Shown: positions 23,983 to 35,944 of the stretch, piece by piece
How the letters are laid out: every line of letters begins with the position of its first letter
Position numbering within the stretch: the first letter of the stretch is position 1
Assembly: GCA_012295275.1 (NCBI GenBank)
Contig: CM022666.1
Span: 12,393,568-12,450,274, forward strand
From: Chrysomallon squamiferum
Lineage: Eukaryota; Mollusca; Gastropoda; Neomphalida; Peltospiridae
DNA length: 56,707 nucleotides
Direction of reading: 5' to 3'
Notes under the pieces: generated by a model
Told to the model about the DNA's origin: nothing
Database searches by the model: none
Seen by the model: the letters and a program-made list of their open reading frames with translations, nothing else
Position numbers and translations under genes: made by a program

Positions 23983-25722
23983 TGTTATTGTTGATGCTTT
24001 TGTAGGTTACCTATTCATTCACTGATTTATATTTATCTTATACAGTGGTGGAGTGCAGCAAACCTACATTTGTTTCGTCTAACATGATGTTTATTTGTGA
24101 CATGAAACACGTCATAGGCTCATACTGTACCATGCGATGCTTTGAATCGTATCCTATAGTCGGTACCAAGGAGGCAAAGTGTGTTAACAAAGGTTCTAAG
24201 ACAGATCGTAAACTTGAATGGGTGTTGGATGGAGAGGAAACTCCTGAATGTCCAGGTACATATATTAAAGACAGATATTTTTTCTATTTCGAATTGTGAA
24301 TGGCTATTACTACTTGGTTCTGTATATATGATTGTAAAGAGATACTTTTTTATATATGTATTTATGTATGTATGCAGGGCCAGTGCGAAACTATTTTCTG
24401 CCCCAATAATAAATAAATAAATGATAATTGATAATTGTACTGTTAGCGTCGAAAACAACCTGCTTATAATCTGACAGAGAATTGATTTAAAAGTATTAAG
24501 AACTTAAAAGTATCTTTCCATTTCGAATTGTGAATGCCTATCTCTACTTGATCAGTATCAATACATAATTCTAAAGAAATATTTTGTATGTATGTATTTA
24601 TGTATGTATGCAGGGCCAGTGCGAAATTATTTTGTGCCCCAATAATACTTACTTTTTTACTTATTTTTTATTTTTTATTTTTTTATTTATTTAGTTTTTG
24701 TATCAGATAATCTTGAAGAAAATTGCTTTATTGATAACTGTACTGGTTATAATCTAACAGTGAACTGACTATAAACTCTTATGAACATTGATCTGTTTAC
24801 TGGTATATTTTCCTTTTATTATTGTTTTAAAACCATGATCCTTAATGGACAAAATAATGCACATCTCTGAGGTCCGCGTCCTAGTTAGATTTATGGCTTC
24901 GCCTGTTCTGTATATATGTGTGCATGTATGTATGTATATGTACATGTGGGTGTATGTATGTATTATGTATCTATGTTTATATTTTGTATGTCTGAATATA
25001 TTATGAACATATATATATATATATATATATATTTTATTTAAATCTATGTAACGATGCACGTTTGGATGTGTATATTTATTTATATATGTATGTGTGTATC
25101 TATGTATGTAAGTATAAATACAGACTGACACACACACACACACACAGAATATGTATTTCAGGACCTATGTACCAGGACCTTCCACCCAAACACAATGGAG
25201 CTCTGATATGTCTCGCTAAGAGAGTCTGCATGGCTTTCTGCAACCACCAGTATGACAAGGAACAAACGGACATAGGTCTGTTAGGTATGGTAAAATGTCC
25301 ATATCTAAAGTATAGTTGGACTCCTGAAAACACCGGTGACTGTAGCCGTGAGTTGACACTTATATTATATTAACAAGAGAAATAATACAAATACATTCCG
25401 TGTACTTTCAAACTGCTACCAATACTATTATTACTATTAGCACTACAAGTGCTACTTCTATTATTATCTCTACTACCACTACCACTGCTAGTACAGTGCT
25501 ACTTCTTCAACTACTTCTTCTTACTCTATTTTTACCACTACTACTACTAATACTAGCTCAATCTGCTGTTTGTTGATTTATACTACTACTACTATGATCA
25601 ATTCTCTAGAGTGTTGGGGGTTATCGCAGAAATTTTGTAAAAGCAAAGAGAAGTGGCCGAGTTCTGCAGGTCAGTCGTGTGGGCATCTCATTGTTCTTGG
25701 ACTGAATCAGATATCGAAATGA

Positions 25723-27010
25723 CCTCTGACATTGACCCGTAAATTCTGAGTTCAGTTAGGAAAATAAAAGAAAACAGTAAAAAAAAAAAAAAAACAGAAA
25801 ACAGAACCATATGAACAATGACAAGTCAAAAACTTGAAATCACTGAAATTTATTATTATTATTTATTTCTTTATTAAATAAATAAATAAAACATTCTTTA
25901 AAAGTAATGTTTAACAAAAACAATTAACTTCAGCAGGGGTTCTGTTGTCTTTTGTAGAGCACATCGACCTCTAGGTAATACCAGATTAATGGGTGTCAGT
26001 TCATGTTTGTCTATTTCTGACACACGGACAACAGCCACACTAAAACCAATACCATACTAATCTGTCTGTAATCATTTCTACCTCTTATGTTAACTAGAAC
26101 TAATTACATTGTATAAAACTCTCTATAAAAATCCTTTATGCATACTCAAGACATTAATAATAATAATACCATAAGCTTTTTAAATACATGTATACATGCA
26201 CTTCCTGAAATTGTTATTGATACTTGGTTATATTGATAACATAAATATAATATCACTCAGACATTCAAGGAAAAGAATAACTTTTTTGATAAAAACACAA
26301 TTACTAGCACATGTAAACTAAGAGTTACACATAAATATAAAACATGCAGTATTGTAAGTAGTGACGTCAGTAACACTCATCCCGCATGACCAGTGTCGCC
26401 ACTTGAACAGAAATAATTCGTATGAACTGTGTTAACTGAAAAAAAACCCTGAGTGTATTAATCGTGTTTATTTTTAAATATATTTTCATGAGAAAACTAA
26501 TACAAATCCCATTAAATTATTACAAATTGTAACGACTGTTACTTAAAGTAACGCCAAGACATTTAATACATTGTGCGCTAGCATTTTCCAATTAAATGAA
26601 AGTCCACAAATAAAATATAATTATTGTCTCATCTTTAATATATAAAATCTTAATTATACCTTTTTTGTAGACATATTTAAAGAATGGAAAAATCTATATT
26701 AATTACTGATCTTAGCTGATCTGTTGCATATAAGAGAAAATTAACTATTAATAAATATAACAATGTTTACCCTCACTATCAGTTGTTTAAGTCCTGCAAT
26801 GTCGAAGGCTAGGATGCAACGCTGTCTGAGTAAAGTCCAACCTTAAACTCCAGACAGCAGTTGCTATATATGGTCATGTCATATGTCACATGTCCCCAGT
26901 GTTAACGAAAGCTCCCAAAAGGAGGCGGTCATCTTAATTTCTCCTGCTAGCACTTACCCCTCACTAATTACTTAAAAATCATTATATACTGACCTTTATC
27001 GAAGAGGAAA
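25723..27010. other. 3' flank of C5, duplicated after C8
   Basis: No gene seen. It matches 49791-51060 closely, including a poly-A run, CATCGACCTCTAGG and a dispersed GACGTCA element at 26290-26440. The matching block shows C5 and C8 were duplicated together with at least 1.2 kb of downstream DNA. Confidence 0.6.
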
Positions 27011-27020
27011 CAATGGATAT

Positions 27021-28180
27021 TGATATTTCCACAAGTGTCAGTCACTTTGGAATTTCAACCACTCAAAGCACGCTATTTCCACACACCCATAATGTTTTAT
27101 TTTCGGCCGCCATATTGTGCCAGAAGCGGTGTTCTTATGTTGATCATTGTTTAGTTCAGATGTTCAGCAAGCTTTTTTGTTAGAAGGTATTATTCATAGG
27201 CACAATGGCTGAAGCGATGTGAACGGTACGAAAACGGACATCATTTGAAATTTATACAGTTTCCGAAGCCGAAAACACAATGAGAAATGTTTAAATGGAT
27301 TCGACTATGCGGATGACCACACTGTTAAAAAGAAACTCATTTATAAACATGAACATGTTTTCAAATAATAATAAAACACACTGCTGATATTTAGCTATAT
27401 ACGAATTACCTAAATATAAATCATTTACATGCCCACGCACGGTCACTGAACACATTTTATTTACGGTTGTATGCTCTGGAACATATGGTTAAGGACCACA
27501 CTATATCGAGAGAGGAACCCCACTTCAAGGCCTACTATATTTTATTAGCAGTGACATCCCACAGACAGGGTAGTGTATGCCAGTCATGGTGCCCCGGGTA
27601 GAACACGAAATGATCCAATGGACTAACTGAGAGTGAAAAAAGACTGTGTGTTGTGTGTGTTTGTGTGTGTGATGCATATGACCAAAATAGGTTCTCAGGT
27701 GAAATGAAACTAAACATTTGGGCTATGCATTGTAAATGTTCAACTATTAGAACTAGTTTTGAAAAGGCAGCTTTAAGTCAAGTGAGTCGTTTGTTACATT
27801 CTAGTTTGTTATTTTCTTTTTTCTTTGCATTATCAGTTTAAATATACTCATCCAAGCAAACATCAATAAGCAGTTTGTGTGCCGAGTCGTTTTTCCTCGT
27901 GCAACGCCAGCATCTCGCATTCACTTTCGGTTGATTTTCGTCGGAAATGTTTCTCTTTATCGTGGATATAGCCTTGGGTAAAATAATTTAAACCTTTCTG
28001 TTGAGCTTTTCCGAAAAGGCCCGATCTCTCAGGAAGATATTAAATCGATTCATAATCTGGAATACTTTTTAGATCAGCTACGCCATCTGCTACCGATTCC
28101 ACCAGTTTGGATGTTAGCTTGTGGTACGTAGTAACAGTAACTAAGGAGGCGTGACTTACGTAGTAATTGTGGAAACATGA
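27021..28180 (+). mobile_element. Inserted element of about 1.15 kb with a decayed THAP-like domain
   Basis: The insertion splits a dispersed block whose unbroken form is at 11520-11550 and 51080-51100. The ends carry TTTCCACAA in inverted orientation. At 27217-27312 a frame reads R-C-E-R-Y-E-N-G-H-H-L-K-F-I-Q-F-P-K-P-K-T, a stop, then W-I-R-L-C-G, resembling the zinc-binding THAP domain of P-type and related transposases. No transposase core was recognised. Confidence 0.45.
27520..27640. repeat. Degenerate molluscan interspersed repeat fragment
   Basis: CATCCCACAGACAGGGTAG and CCAGTCATGGTGCCCCGGG resemble, by memory, an interspersed repeat common in gastropod and bivalve genomes. It is used here as a clue to the organism. 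Confidence 0.4.
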
Positions 28181-28292
28181 ATTATTTCTCTGTTCTACCA
28201 GAGACAAACTGATACTGGAGTTATTTCCCTTGTTCGTCTAGTTTCGCTCTCTGGAGTTTTAGCTTTTGTCAAAGAAAGATGATAAAACTTAC

Positions 28293-28531
28293 ATCAGTCA
28301 ATAACCAAAGATTTTCTACATCAGAGAGATGATCCATAGCCGAATTAGGCTCAAGTGTAAGCTCTTCTACTTGGCTATTAGTTCTCCATAAAACATCCGA
28401 ATTTTTTCGCGGTTCTTTGACAAATCGTGATTTCGGATGAACGACTTCGCACGATCGAAATCATAGTTTTCCAGTGCAGAAGAGCTTATATCATGTCCCA
28501 CCATTTCTGAGTCTATATTCATTTCGGCCAT
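28293..28531 (-). pseudogene. MAEMN-gene relic, copy 2 (two exons fused)
   Basis: ATG at 28529-28531. The frame reads M-A-E-M-N-I-D-S-E-M-V-G-H-D-I-S-S-S-A, then D-F-D-R-A-K-S-F-I-R-N-H-D. The second block (S-Q-V-E-E-L-T-L-E-P-N-S-A-M, D-V-E-N-L-W-L-L-T-D before GTAAGT) follows in a +1-shifted frame with no intron between; in the other copies about 450 bases separate the two. Function unrecognised. Confidence 0.5.
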
Positions 28532-28675
28532 TGCTTAAACACTTTAAATTTGAAAAAAAATAAAGCGTCTACTTATGTTGTCATTTTTTTAAGAAATGGC
28601 TGACATCATTTCTTTCTGAGACCAAATACTGGTTTGAAATAAAAGAATAATAACAAGAACAAACAAACAAACAAA

Positions 28676-28900
28676 TAATAATAATAATAATAATAATAAA
28701 TAATAATAATAATAATAATAATAATTTAATTTTCACACACACACAGACATACACGTACTGTAAGTTGTCAGAATGCTGTAAAATTGATGAACTGAATAAT
28801 ACATTATTTGAAAGATAAATATTTGTTCGTACAGTGTAAATTATTATTATTGTTATTATTATTTCTTTCTTTCTTTTTTTTTTTTTTTTTTTTTGTATTT
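28676..28900. repeat. (AAT)n, (CA)n and poly-T tracts
   Basis: Low-complexity sequence between the MAEMN relic and C6. It corresponds to 12590-12960 and 52390-52540. Confidence 0.7.
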
Positions 28901-29036
28901 TTCATTTTCTTTAAAAATCATATAACCAGCAAAATATAAATAAAGCTTTTAAATACATTATTTATGAAATTACTTAGAAACGTTTCCTGCAGGAAGTAAT
29001 AATTTATTTTTCTTAAAACAAATGTAGAATACATAC

Positions 29037-29265
29037 TGGTAACAATGTCAATGAACTTGCAAAAATTCGTGTTTCCAAATCGATCGGTTGCTTTATATTC
29101 TACCGGAGTAAGACCTTTAGTGAAATTATACCCGGGTGGTAGACCTTTGACGATCTCTAGGCTATAGGGTCCGCAGTTTAAAAGCTCATCAATCACCACT
29201 GGGTCATATAATACTGTTGCTACGTCAGACTTGAAATTTGTATTCGCATAGAATGTTCCATAGAC
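29037..29265 (-). pseudogene. C6: isolated, truncated HYR2 exon
   Basis: On the minus strand the exon is open from the truncation point through G-L-P-P-G-Y-N-F-T-K-G-L and C-K-F to the GTATGT donor. The first third is replaced by a dispersed GACGTCA element, at the same internal base as in C5. No other family exon is close on this strand. Confidence 0.75.
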
Positions 29266-29420
29266 ACAATTGATACATATTCTTTTTGTTCAGTGGCGAC
29301 ACTGGTCGTGGGATGTGTTACTGACATCACCACTTACAACACTGCATGTTTTATATTTATGTGTAACTGTTAGTTTACATGTGCTGATAATTGTGTTTTT
29401 ATCATAACACATTCTTTTCT
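29266..29420 (-). repeat. Dispersed GACGTCA element, inverted copy
   Basis: It contains GTGGCGACACTGGTCGTGGG, the complement of the element next to C5. Confidence 0.6.
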
Positions 29421-29664
29421 GTTCGTTAAAGCGTATCCTTGAGGTTTTCGTGGTTTTCTTCATTGTTTATTTTTTGTGTAGCTAGGTTAGTTCGTTTACC
29501 TTTTCATGTCAGTGAATACCTCTACAGTTAGAAAACGAAATGTTTTGAGTATGTCATGTGCTTTTTGTCGAGTTTCAGAATTATTGAAGTATGGTTTATT
29601 TCACTTCCAGATATCAGATGAACAATTCTTTGCTTTTTTTCTTCATCTACTTCTCGTTGAGAAG

Positions 29665-30150
29665 TGTTAAAATCCTTTGTTACATTGCACTGTGAAAAGA
29701 CAGTTTGAAACAAGATGGAGTTCCAGACATGATGCTGTGCAAGTAATCCACGAAGAGTGTGACAACGTTATTGCAAACCTTCAACACCTGCTGGAAGGAG
29801 AATGTTCAAGTGAAACCAAATCTGATGCAGGATCGCTACTGAACTCTATTTAATAGTTCCCGTTTATAACTTTATTAAGTTTTTGGAACCCAGTTTTATC
29901 ATCAGTGGAGAAAGTTTCAAAACATTTGCATGATCCGAAAATGCGGTTCCACGAAGCTTCTTGGAATTATTCATATCTTGAATTTGAAGAATGAGAAAAT
30001 TATTCACAGTGCAATACATTTGGCTAATGAATAGTGTGAAAATTGGGGAATACCAATTGCACGAACTTGGATTCAGAAGATGAAAAAGAAAGACAGAAAT
30101 TAAAAAAGGAATGTTCAGACTTTGCAAATTATTGTGATATTAATGTGGCA
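29665..30150 (+). mobile_element. hAT-superfamily (DUF4371/ZMYM1-like) transposase remnant
   Basis: Frames in succession read Q-F-E-T-R-W-S-S-R-H-D-A-V, then S-D-A-G-S-L-L-N-S-I, F-W-N-P-V-L-S-S-V-E-K-V-S-K-H-L, and later W-G-I-P-I-A-R. These are hallmarks of hAT-type transposases that carry DUF4371 and a dimerisation domain. Stops (TAA, TAG, TGA) and frameshifts break the frame several times. Confidence 0.65.
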
Positions 30151-30331
30151 GCCAATTAGTTACATGAGGAAATTATTGATTTTGTGATGTTCCTTCGAGG
30201 TGGAGGGAATAGAGTCCTGGTGTCAATGAATCGTAATAACTTTTGTCTTCAGAAATGTTTCTTAATCGCAGATTGTTGAAGATATCGTATTTTTAAAGAG
30301 GTACATGAAAATTAATTAATTGTAATTGGCC

Positions 30332-30388
<57 letters not shown>

Positions 30389-30908
30389 GATGGCTATAGA
30401 TAGTTTCCTATATATACATACTCAGGTATGAGAGATAAAAATATAAATACTCCAGCTTAAAGTTTTTATCTTTCGCATAGTAAAGCAAATTTCACAGCTG
30501 TCTTTACTTCTTAGTTTACCAGGCCATGCGTTTGACATGATAACGTACTGCTACTGGTATAATATCAGTGATATTACACAGACTGTAAAATTATAATTGT
30601 AACCCCTTATATAAATGATCATTAAACATTTGATTTGAATAATGGATACATACACACTTAATAGTAAAATGTATTGCAAGAATTTTTATATTTATGTAGG
30701 TAGGTTACCTAAAAACCCCTGTGTGTACTATCATGCACAATATATTATGATATACGTATACTATATTGATAATGATTATTATTGTTGTTGCTGCTGCTGC
30801 TATTGACGTCGTCATCATGCGTCATTCACATCTTCATCATTGACATTCTTCATCTGATTATTTTTATAGTTTTTTTTTCATTCTTCATCAAGCTTCTTTT
30901 TTAATGTT

Positions 30909-30994
<86 letters not shown>

Positions 30995-31985
30995 ACACGC
31001 TCTAGCATTTGTATACCTAATCAAAGATGTGCAATGATGGTTTTTAATTCTAACAGATTATGCCATAGTATATTTATTTGTTGGTTTGTTTGTCTATTTA
31101 TTTATTTATTTATTTCAGTATGGCGACACCCTTGGGCGACCAGAATTGGCGACAACCAGTTCGAATTTCTGTTACTGTTTTGTTTTTCTTCGTTCAAACA
31201 GATTTATAATCAATATAAAACAGCATGATCCAATTCTATAACTAAGGTTTTTAAAGTTCAACAAGAAAATAAAAAATAAAAAAATCATTAGATGTTCGGC
31301 CATTTCGGTCTTATAATATAGACAGGATGTTTTTTAGCCCAAAATCCTACCTCAGTTTTACATTAATTCATCGTTTTTAGGCAACAAGGCAACACCGAAC
31401 TAAAACGATAAAATTCTTTAACTATCCGTAAAAACAAACAAATTTAATTGAGTTGCCTGTTAATAAAGAAAAAAGAAAACTGTACGGCAGATGTAGAAAA
31501 CAGTCTTGTTGATTAGCCTTTCTGTCCTTTCGTTTTGTCAGCTAGTCGGACGTAAAGGTTTAACACAGAAACGGCTTTTCGGAATCTCATGACTGGTGTC
31601 AGTAAATCGTTCAACTTAAAAAAACGTTTTTTCTTCTTGCTTTTCCGCGGATCATCGGTTGGGAATCTGTTTTCAAAAGTGACATATGTACATGATTATT
31701 ACTTGAGATAATGCAAAATGTAAATTATAATGATCTTTTCATACTGACGAAAACAGATGAAATTAACTTACTGATTATGTCAGTCTGGTGTAAACACGTC
31801 AAGGTATATAAAAAGGCAAATGGAATTGTTAACTCTATGAGCCACTCAAAACTTGTTGATCCGAGTTCATATTAAAAAATGTCAAACTTTCTCTGGCGAT
31901 GTCTGTGTGAAACAACAACAACAACAACTGCAATAACAATAACAGCAACAACAATAATAACAACAACAACAACAACAACAACAAC

Positions 31986-32022
<37 letters not shown>

Positions 32023-32814
32023 CAGCAAGTGAAAGGAAACGTATTTCTGCAAAACTGGAAAAATTGATTATAAATTTATAAAGAAAAAGAATCAGAAAAT
32101 AAAAAGAAGTAAAACGAACATTTATTATGCGACAGCAGGAGTATACATTTTTTTTAAACTAAAAATATTTCATAGCGCAGTCGGTGCCTGTCGACCAAAA
32201 TATATCCATACTGAAGTCTTCAGGCCATGACATGATTTAAAATCAGGCCTAATTGTTGCAGAATACACAAAAGGATTTGAAAAACTGTTTATGTATGATG
32301 AATAAAGAATATCCCAAATTATATGTTATATCGGAACCGGTGAAATGTTTTTTTAAATACTTAATATTCGATTTCTTCTGCAGAAAATACCACGTTTGAA
32401 GAACTCCAGAAATACCTAAATTTCTTTAAAGTAAGACGTAGGAATAAAACAATGGTAATTATACAGACACTATAAAGATAATTATGTATAAAGAAAAAGT
32501 ATATTTGTAGTTCTAGAATATTTAAGAAGCAATGGTTTGTTTAACGACGCATTCGTTTCAGTTTTAATACACATTTATATGTCGTTATTTCATGCGAAAT
32601 TAATGAACAGAGGAAAAGCATGACTCATTAATTGCAGCAACTATATATAAATAATTATTTAAACAATAAAAGTCTCAAGATTTGATTTAAAAAACAAAAT
32701 ACGAGTGTTGTTTCTCCAATAACGAAGTAAATGGACTAATTTTGAAAGTTTGCTATGGAGAGATCACATTAAAGTATTCTGTGTTTCTTAAAACAATTAT
32801 CCAAAGTAAACGAT

Positions 32815-32845
<31 letters not shown>

Positions 32846-33390
32846 TCTTTTTTGTCATGTTAACTGCTACTATCTAAGAAAAGAAAATGGCTGCTTGCAT
32901 TGACACCTGGGATAGGTCGTTCCCGCACAAACCCGCAAATAAAACTATATCACAATAATATGCGTTTAATTCTGTTCAAAAGAAATAAAAGACACAGACT
33001 CCACCCTTTGTTAACTTTCTTATGTAGCCTTTAAGTGTGTAACTGTTTAGTTCTTAAAAGAGAATGCATCTAATATGCAGTACCTGTTAAGAAATTAATT
33101 AAAATATATTTATCTTCCATTTTCTTAAAGTTTTCTTATGCAATAATTGTACTAAAATGGCATCCAGGGAGGAATATTAGAAAAGAAAATAATTGTCTTT
33201 TAGAATAAAATAAATTAGTATAAACATTAATTAAAATGTCTTTGAAAATAATTGTAATTAATTCGGTTTAATTACATCGTAAAAATAAATTAAATGCTTT
33301 CTTAGTGTTTATATTTTATAAATATTTATAATCATTTTAGTCTTACATATTAATGAATTAATGTTTTGAATATTCCGCCTCCCGTTATTA
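30151..33390. other. Intergenic region upstream of C7
   Basis: No gene recognised. It holds (AAT)n at 30333-30388, (TA)n at 30911-30988, a TTTA run near 31090, CAA/AAT tracts at 31911-32018, and near 32528 the phrase TGGTTTGTTTAACGACGC, which resembles the head of a molluscan interspersed repeat. From about 33040 the sequence is homologous to the upstream region of C1 and C4. Confidence 0.5.
30911..30988. repeat. (TA)n microsatellite
   Basis: About 39 TA units. Confidence 0.95.
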
Positions 33391-33401
33391 CCTAGATATT
33401 T

Positions 33402-33407
33402 TATAAA
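33402..33407 (+). promoter_or_regulatory. Candidate TATA box of C7
   Basis: TATAAA, 113 bases before the ATG at 33520, at the same spacing as in C1 and C4 although the surrounding sequence has diverged more. Confidence 0.45.
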
Positions 33408-34278
33408 CTGAGGTGTACACGACATGTGTGACATAAACTGCAAGTTGCTAGACACGAAGAAACATATTTGGTGGTAGTGCAGTGCTTGGAGTCTGTTCAG
33501 TGAAAATATTTGTGGAACAATGGCAGAGGTTTGTATCATTATTAAATTTTCATTCAAAATATTATAGCGTTATTCTCCTTTTGTCATGAATTAATAAAAA
33601 TAAAACCTATTTATATACTTCCATCTATAAGTCTGTCATTATGTTTTATTTGTAGGTATCTGGAAAATTTGTTGTTTTTGTTATCATCTATTTACTTTGT
33701 CTGACGTTATCATCGAATGTCCCAATAAACACTGATTGTAAGCGATGTGGAACAAACGAAACGACGTAAGTATTATGTTGAATATAACAATTCTTTACTG
33801 AGTATTTAGTGCTTCGTTCATAATGATTATAAATATTATTTTTACAAAATATTTGGTAACAGCCATTACACTCGTTTACTGGTGTCGTAACGTCCACGTG
33901 TACAGTGTCTATTGAAAGTTATATTTTTCTGACAACACTAGAAGAAACTGTTGAGCAAACGACTCCGCCTGTATGACTTCATCTCATTACTATAGAACAA
34001 TGCGCAGCCCATTTGTGTTAAACTGAACTGTTTTGTTCTTATACTCTCTAATTAAATTATTAAAAACATATTATTAAAATACAAAGTAGAAATAAAACAC
34101 AGTATTCAGAATAAATTCATACTATTCTTTTTGTATCACCAAACAAAAAAAAACAAAATTATTTGTTTCAGATGTCCGCCTGGTTGTTTAGACTACAACA
34201 TGACTATTACACAGACAAACTACACACGGTAGAGCAATTTACTTTTCAAATAATTGATTTATTTGTGTGTGTGTGAGT

Positions 34279-34407
<129 letters not shown>

Positions 34408-34821
34408 AATGGAATAGTAATTCCAAATTTATTTTTCGGTTTCAGATTTCACAGAAAAAAAAGAGGTAAGCGTATAAAAGGAGATTTTTGATGACATATA
34501 CATTTTTTTATTATCCTCGTATTTTATTTCAGACTAAGCAGATAAAGCTGATTGATGAAATATTTATTACAACTCACACAGTTTTCTTTTTTACAGTAGG
34601 CCCACATCCGTTCATGTATTGTTCACATACAAACACAATCACACACCCGCAAACCAAGAAAACAAAAAAGAACATCAACAACAAATCAAACAATCAAACA
34701 TTTCCTCTGAGTTATATATATACGTGTATAGGTTTTGTATGTATATATGTATGTGTGTGTGTAGTGTATGATTTTGAGTATTGTTCATCTTATGCACATC
34801 TGATTAGACTCTGTACTTAGA

Positions 34822-34978
34822 CAATATTCGGGAACGTACTGGCGCAGGAGGACAAAGTCCAATCACGACCTCACAAACCCGTCAGATGCCGCTGACGAGA
34901 CTCGAACGTATGGCACCCATTCTCCCGCACTCCGAATGCGGACGATGTTACTGTTCGGCCATCGAGACGAACTTTAGA
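34822..34978 (-). mobile_element. tRNA-derived SINE-like remnant in C7 intron 4
   Basis: On the minus strand GATGGCCGAACAGTAAC resembles a tRNA box A region, TCCGCATTCGGAGTGCGGGA an anticodon arm, and CGTTCGAGTCTCG a box B. Stems are imperfect and it lies inside an intron, so a SINE head is likelier than a working tRNA. Only its edge remains in C3. Confidence 0.45.
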
Positions 34979-35944
34979 AAAAGGTTGCTCAATAGCCGAG
35001 GGTACTTATCGCTTCCCACGAAGCACGCCGTTCTTTGTCTGTATCTATGTATATAGTATGTATATATGAATATATGTAAATATATGTATAGGTAGCTATT
35101 TTTTTCTACACATGTTTGTATATGTCTGTTTGCATATACAAGTGCATCTGTGTATGTATATGTTAGCATAACGTAGCAATAGAAGATTTATTCTCGGCGT
35201 TGTTATTTTAGCTTATTTGCCGGAGTTCCCAGACATCAGCTTTGTTAACTGTCCTGTTGGTGGTGCCTACGCCTGTCCTATCCGAGGCACAAAGGTAGGC
35301 ATTGTTAAGTGGGATCCCCTGAAGGTGGTGTCCAGCAAACACGATAATGTGAAAATATAAACAAATTATGGGCTTGCCTCCCTGGAGATTATTTCCTTTA
35401 GGTTTTACAAGGATTGGATACATGGCGGAACATCCATCTGGCGCTAGAGCTTACTGCTACTTTCGAGCCTACGTGACAAGTATGTCTTTGTGTTTCTGTA
35501 TATGTGCATACATACACATATATACAACATACATGCATGGATACATATACAGCCATATATCTTGTTTATTAATGTGTTTGTGGGGTGTGTGTGTGTGTGT
35601 TTTGTGTGATACGTCTCAAGTATTGATATATGAGAAACAGTTTTGCTGTGTATATGCATGTTTCTGTGTATGTTTGTGGTGCACCTGTGTATTCTTTATG
35701 TTTGTGCTTAAGCCTGTATATATATATAATTTATGTATGTGTGTGGTATGCTTGTGTATATGTGTCTTCCTCTAATTTTGCTTGAAAATAACTTGATGAA
35801 AACAAACTGGGGCAATAATTGTTATATATTCGTTAACGAGTGTTCCATTATGAATTGTTTGGTGCAAAAATCATGGTAATAGATAGGTTAACAGAAACTG
35901 GAAGAAATGTTTGCCAAGTGTGGTAGGTTTTAAAAATACACACT

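Larger units (their letters stand above)
21779..25722 (+). pseudogene. C5: 5'-truncated HYR/CCP pseudogene
   Basis: HYR2 (21779-22000) lacks its first third. CCP1 (22315-22489) has TAG in place of a Gln codon, a deletion near its end and a dead donor (AT for GT). HYR3 (22655-22902) has a 1-base deletion. HYR4 (23442-23675) has TAA in its opening and no donor. CCP2 (24046-24255) and CCP3 (25162-25347) are open with good splice sites, but CCP3 has Tyr in place of its first Cys. The last exon (25610-25722) has lost its G-S-C-H-D part and reads a shifted frame to TGA. Exons 1-5 are missing. Clearly not a source of the full protein. Lesions in HYR3, HYR4, CCP3 and the last exon are shared with C8. 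Confidence 0.85.

Noticed and set aside
34822-34978. Functional tRNA gene
   Set aside because: Stems are imperfect, boxes deviate, and it lies in an intron; a SINE remnant fits better.
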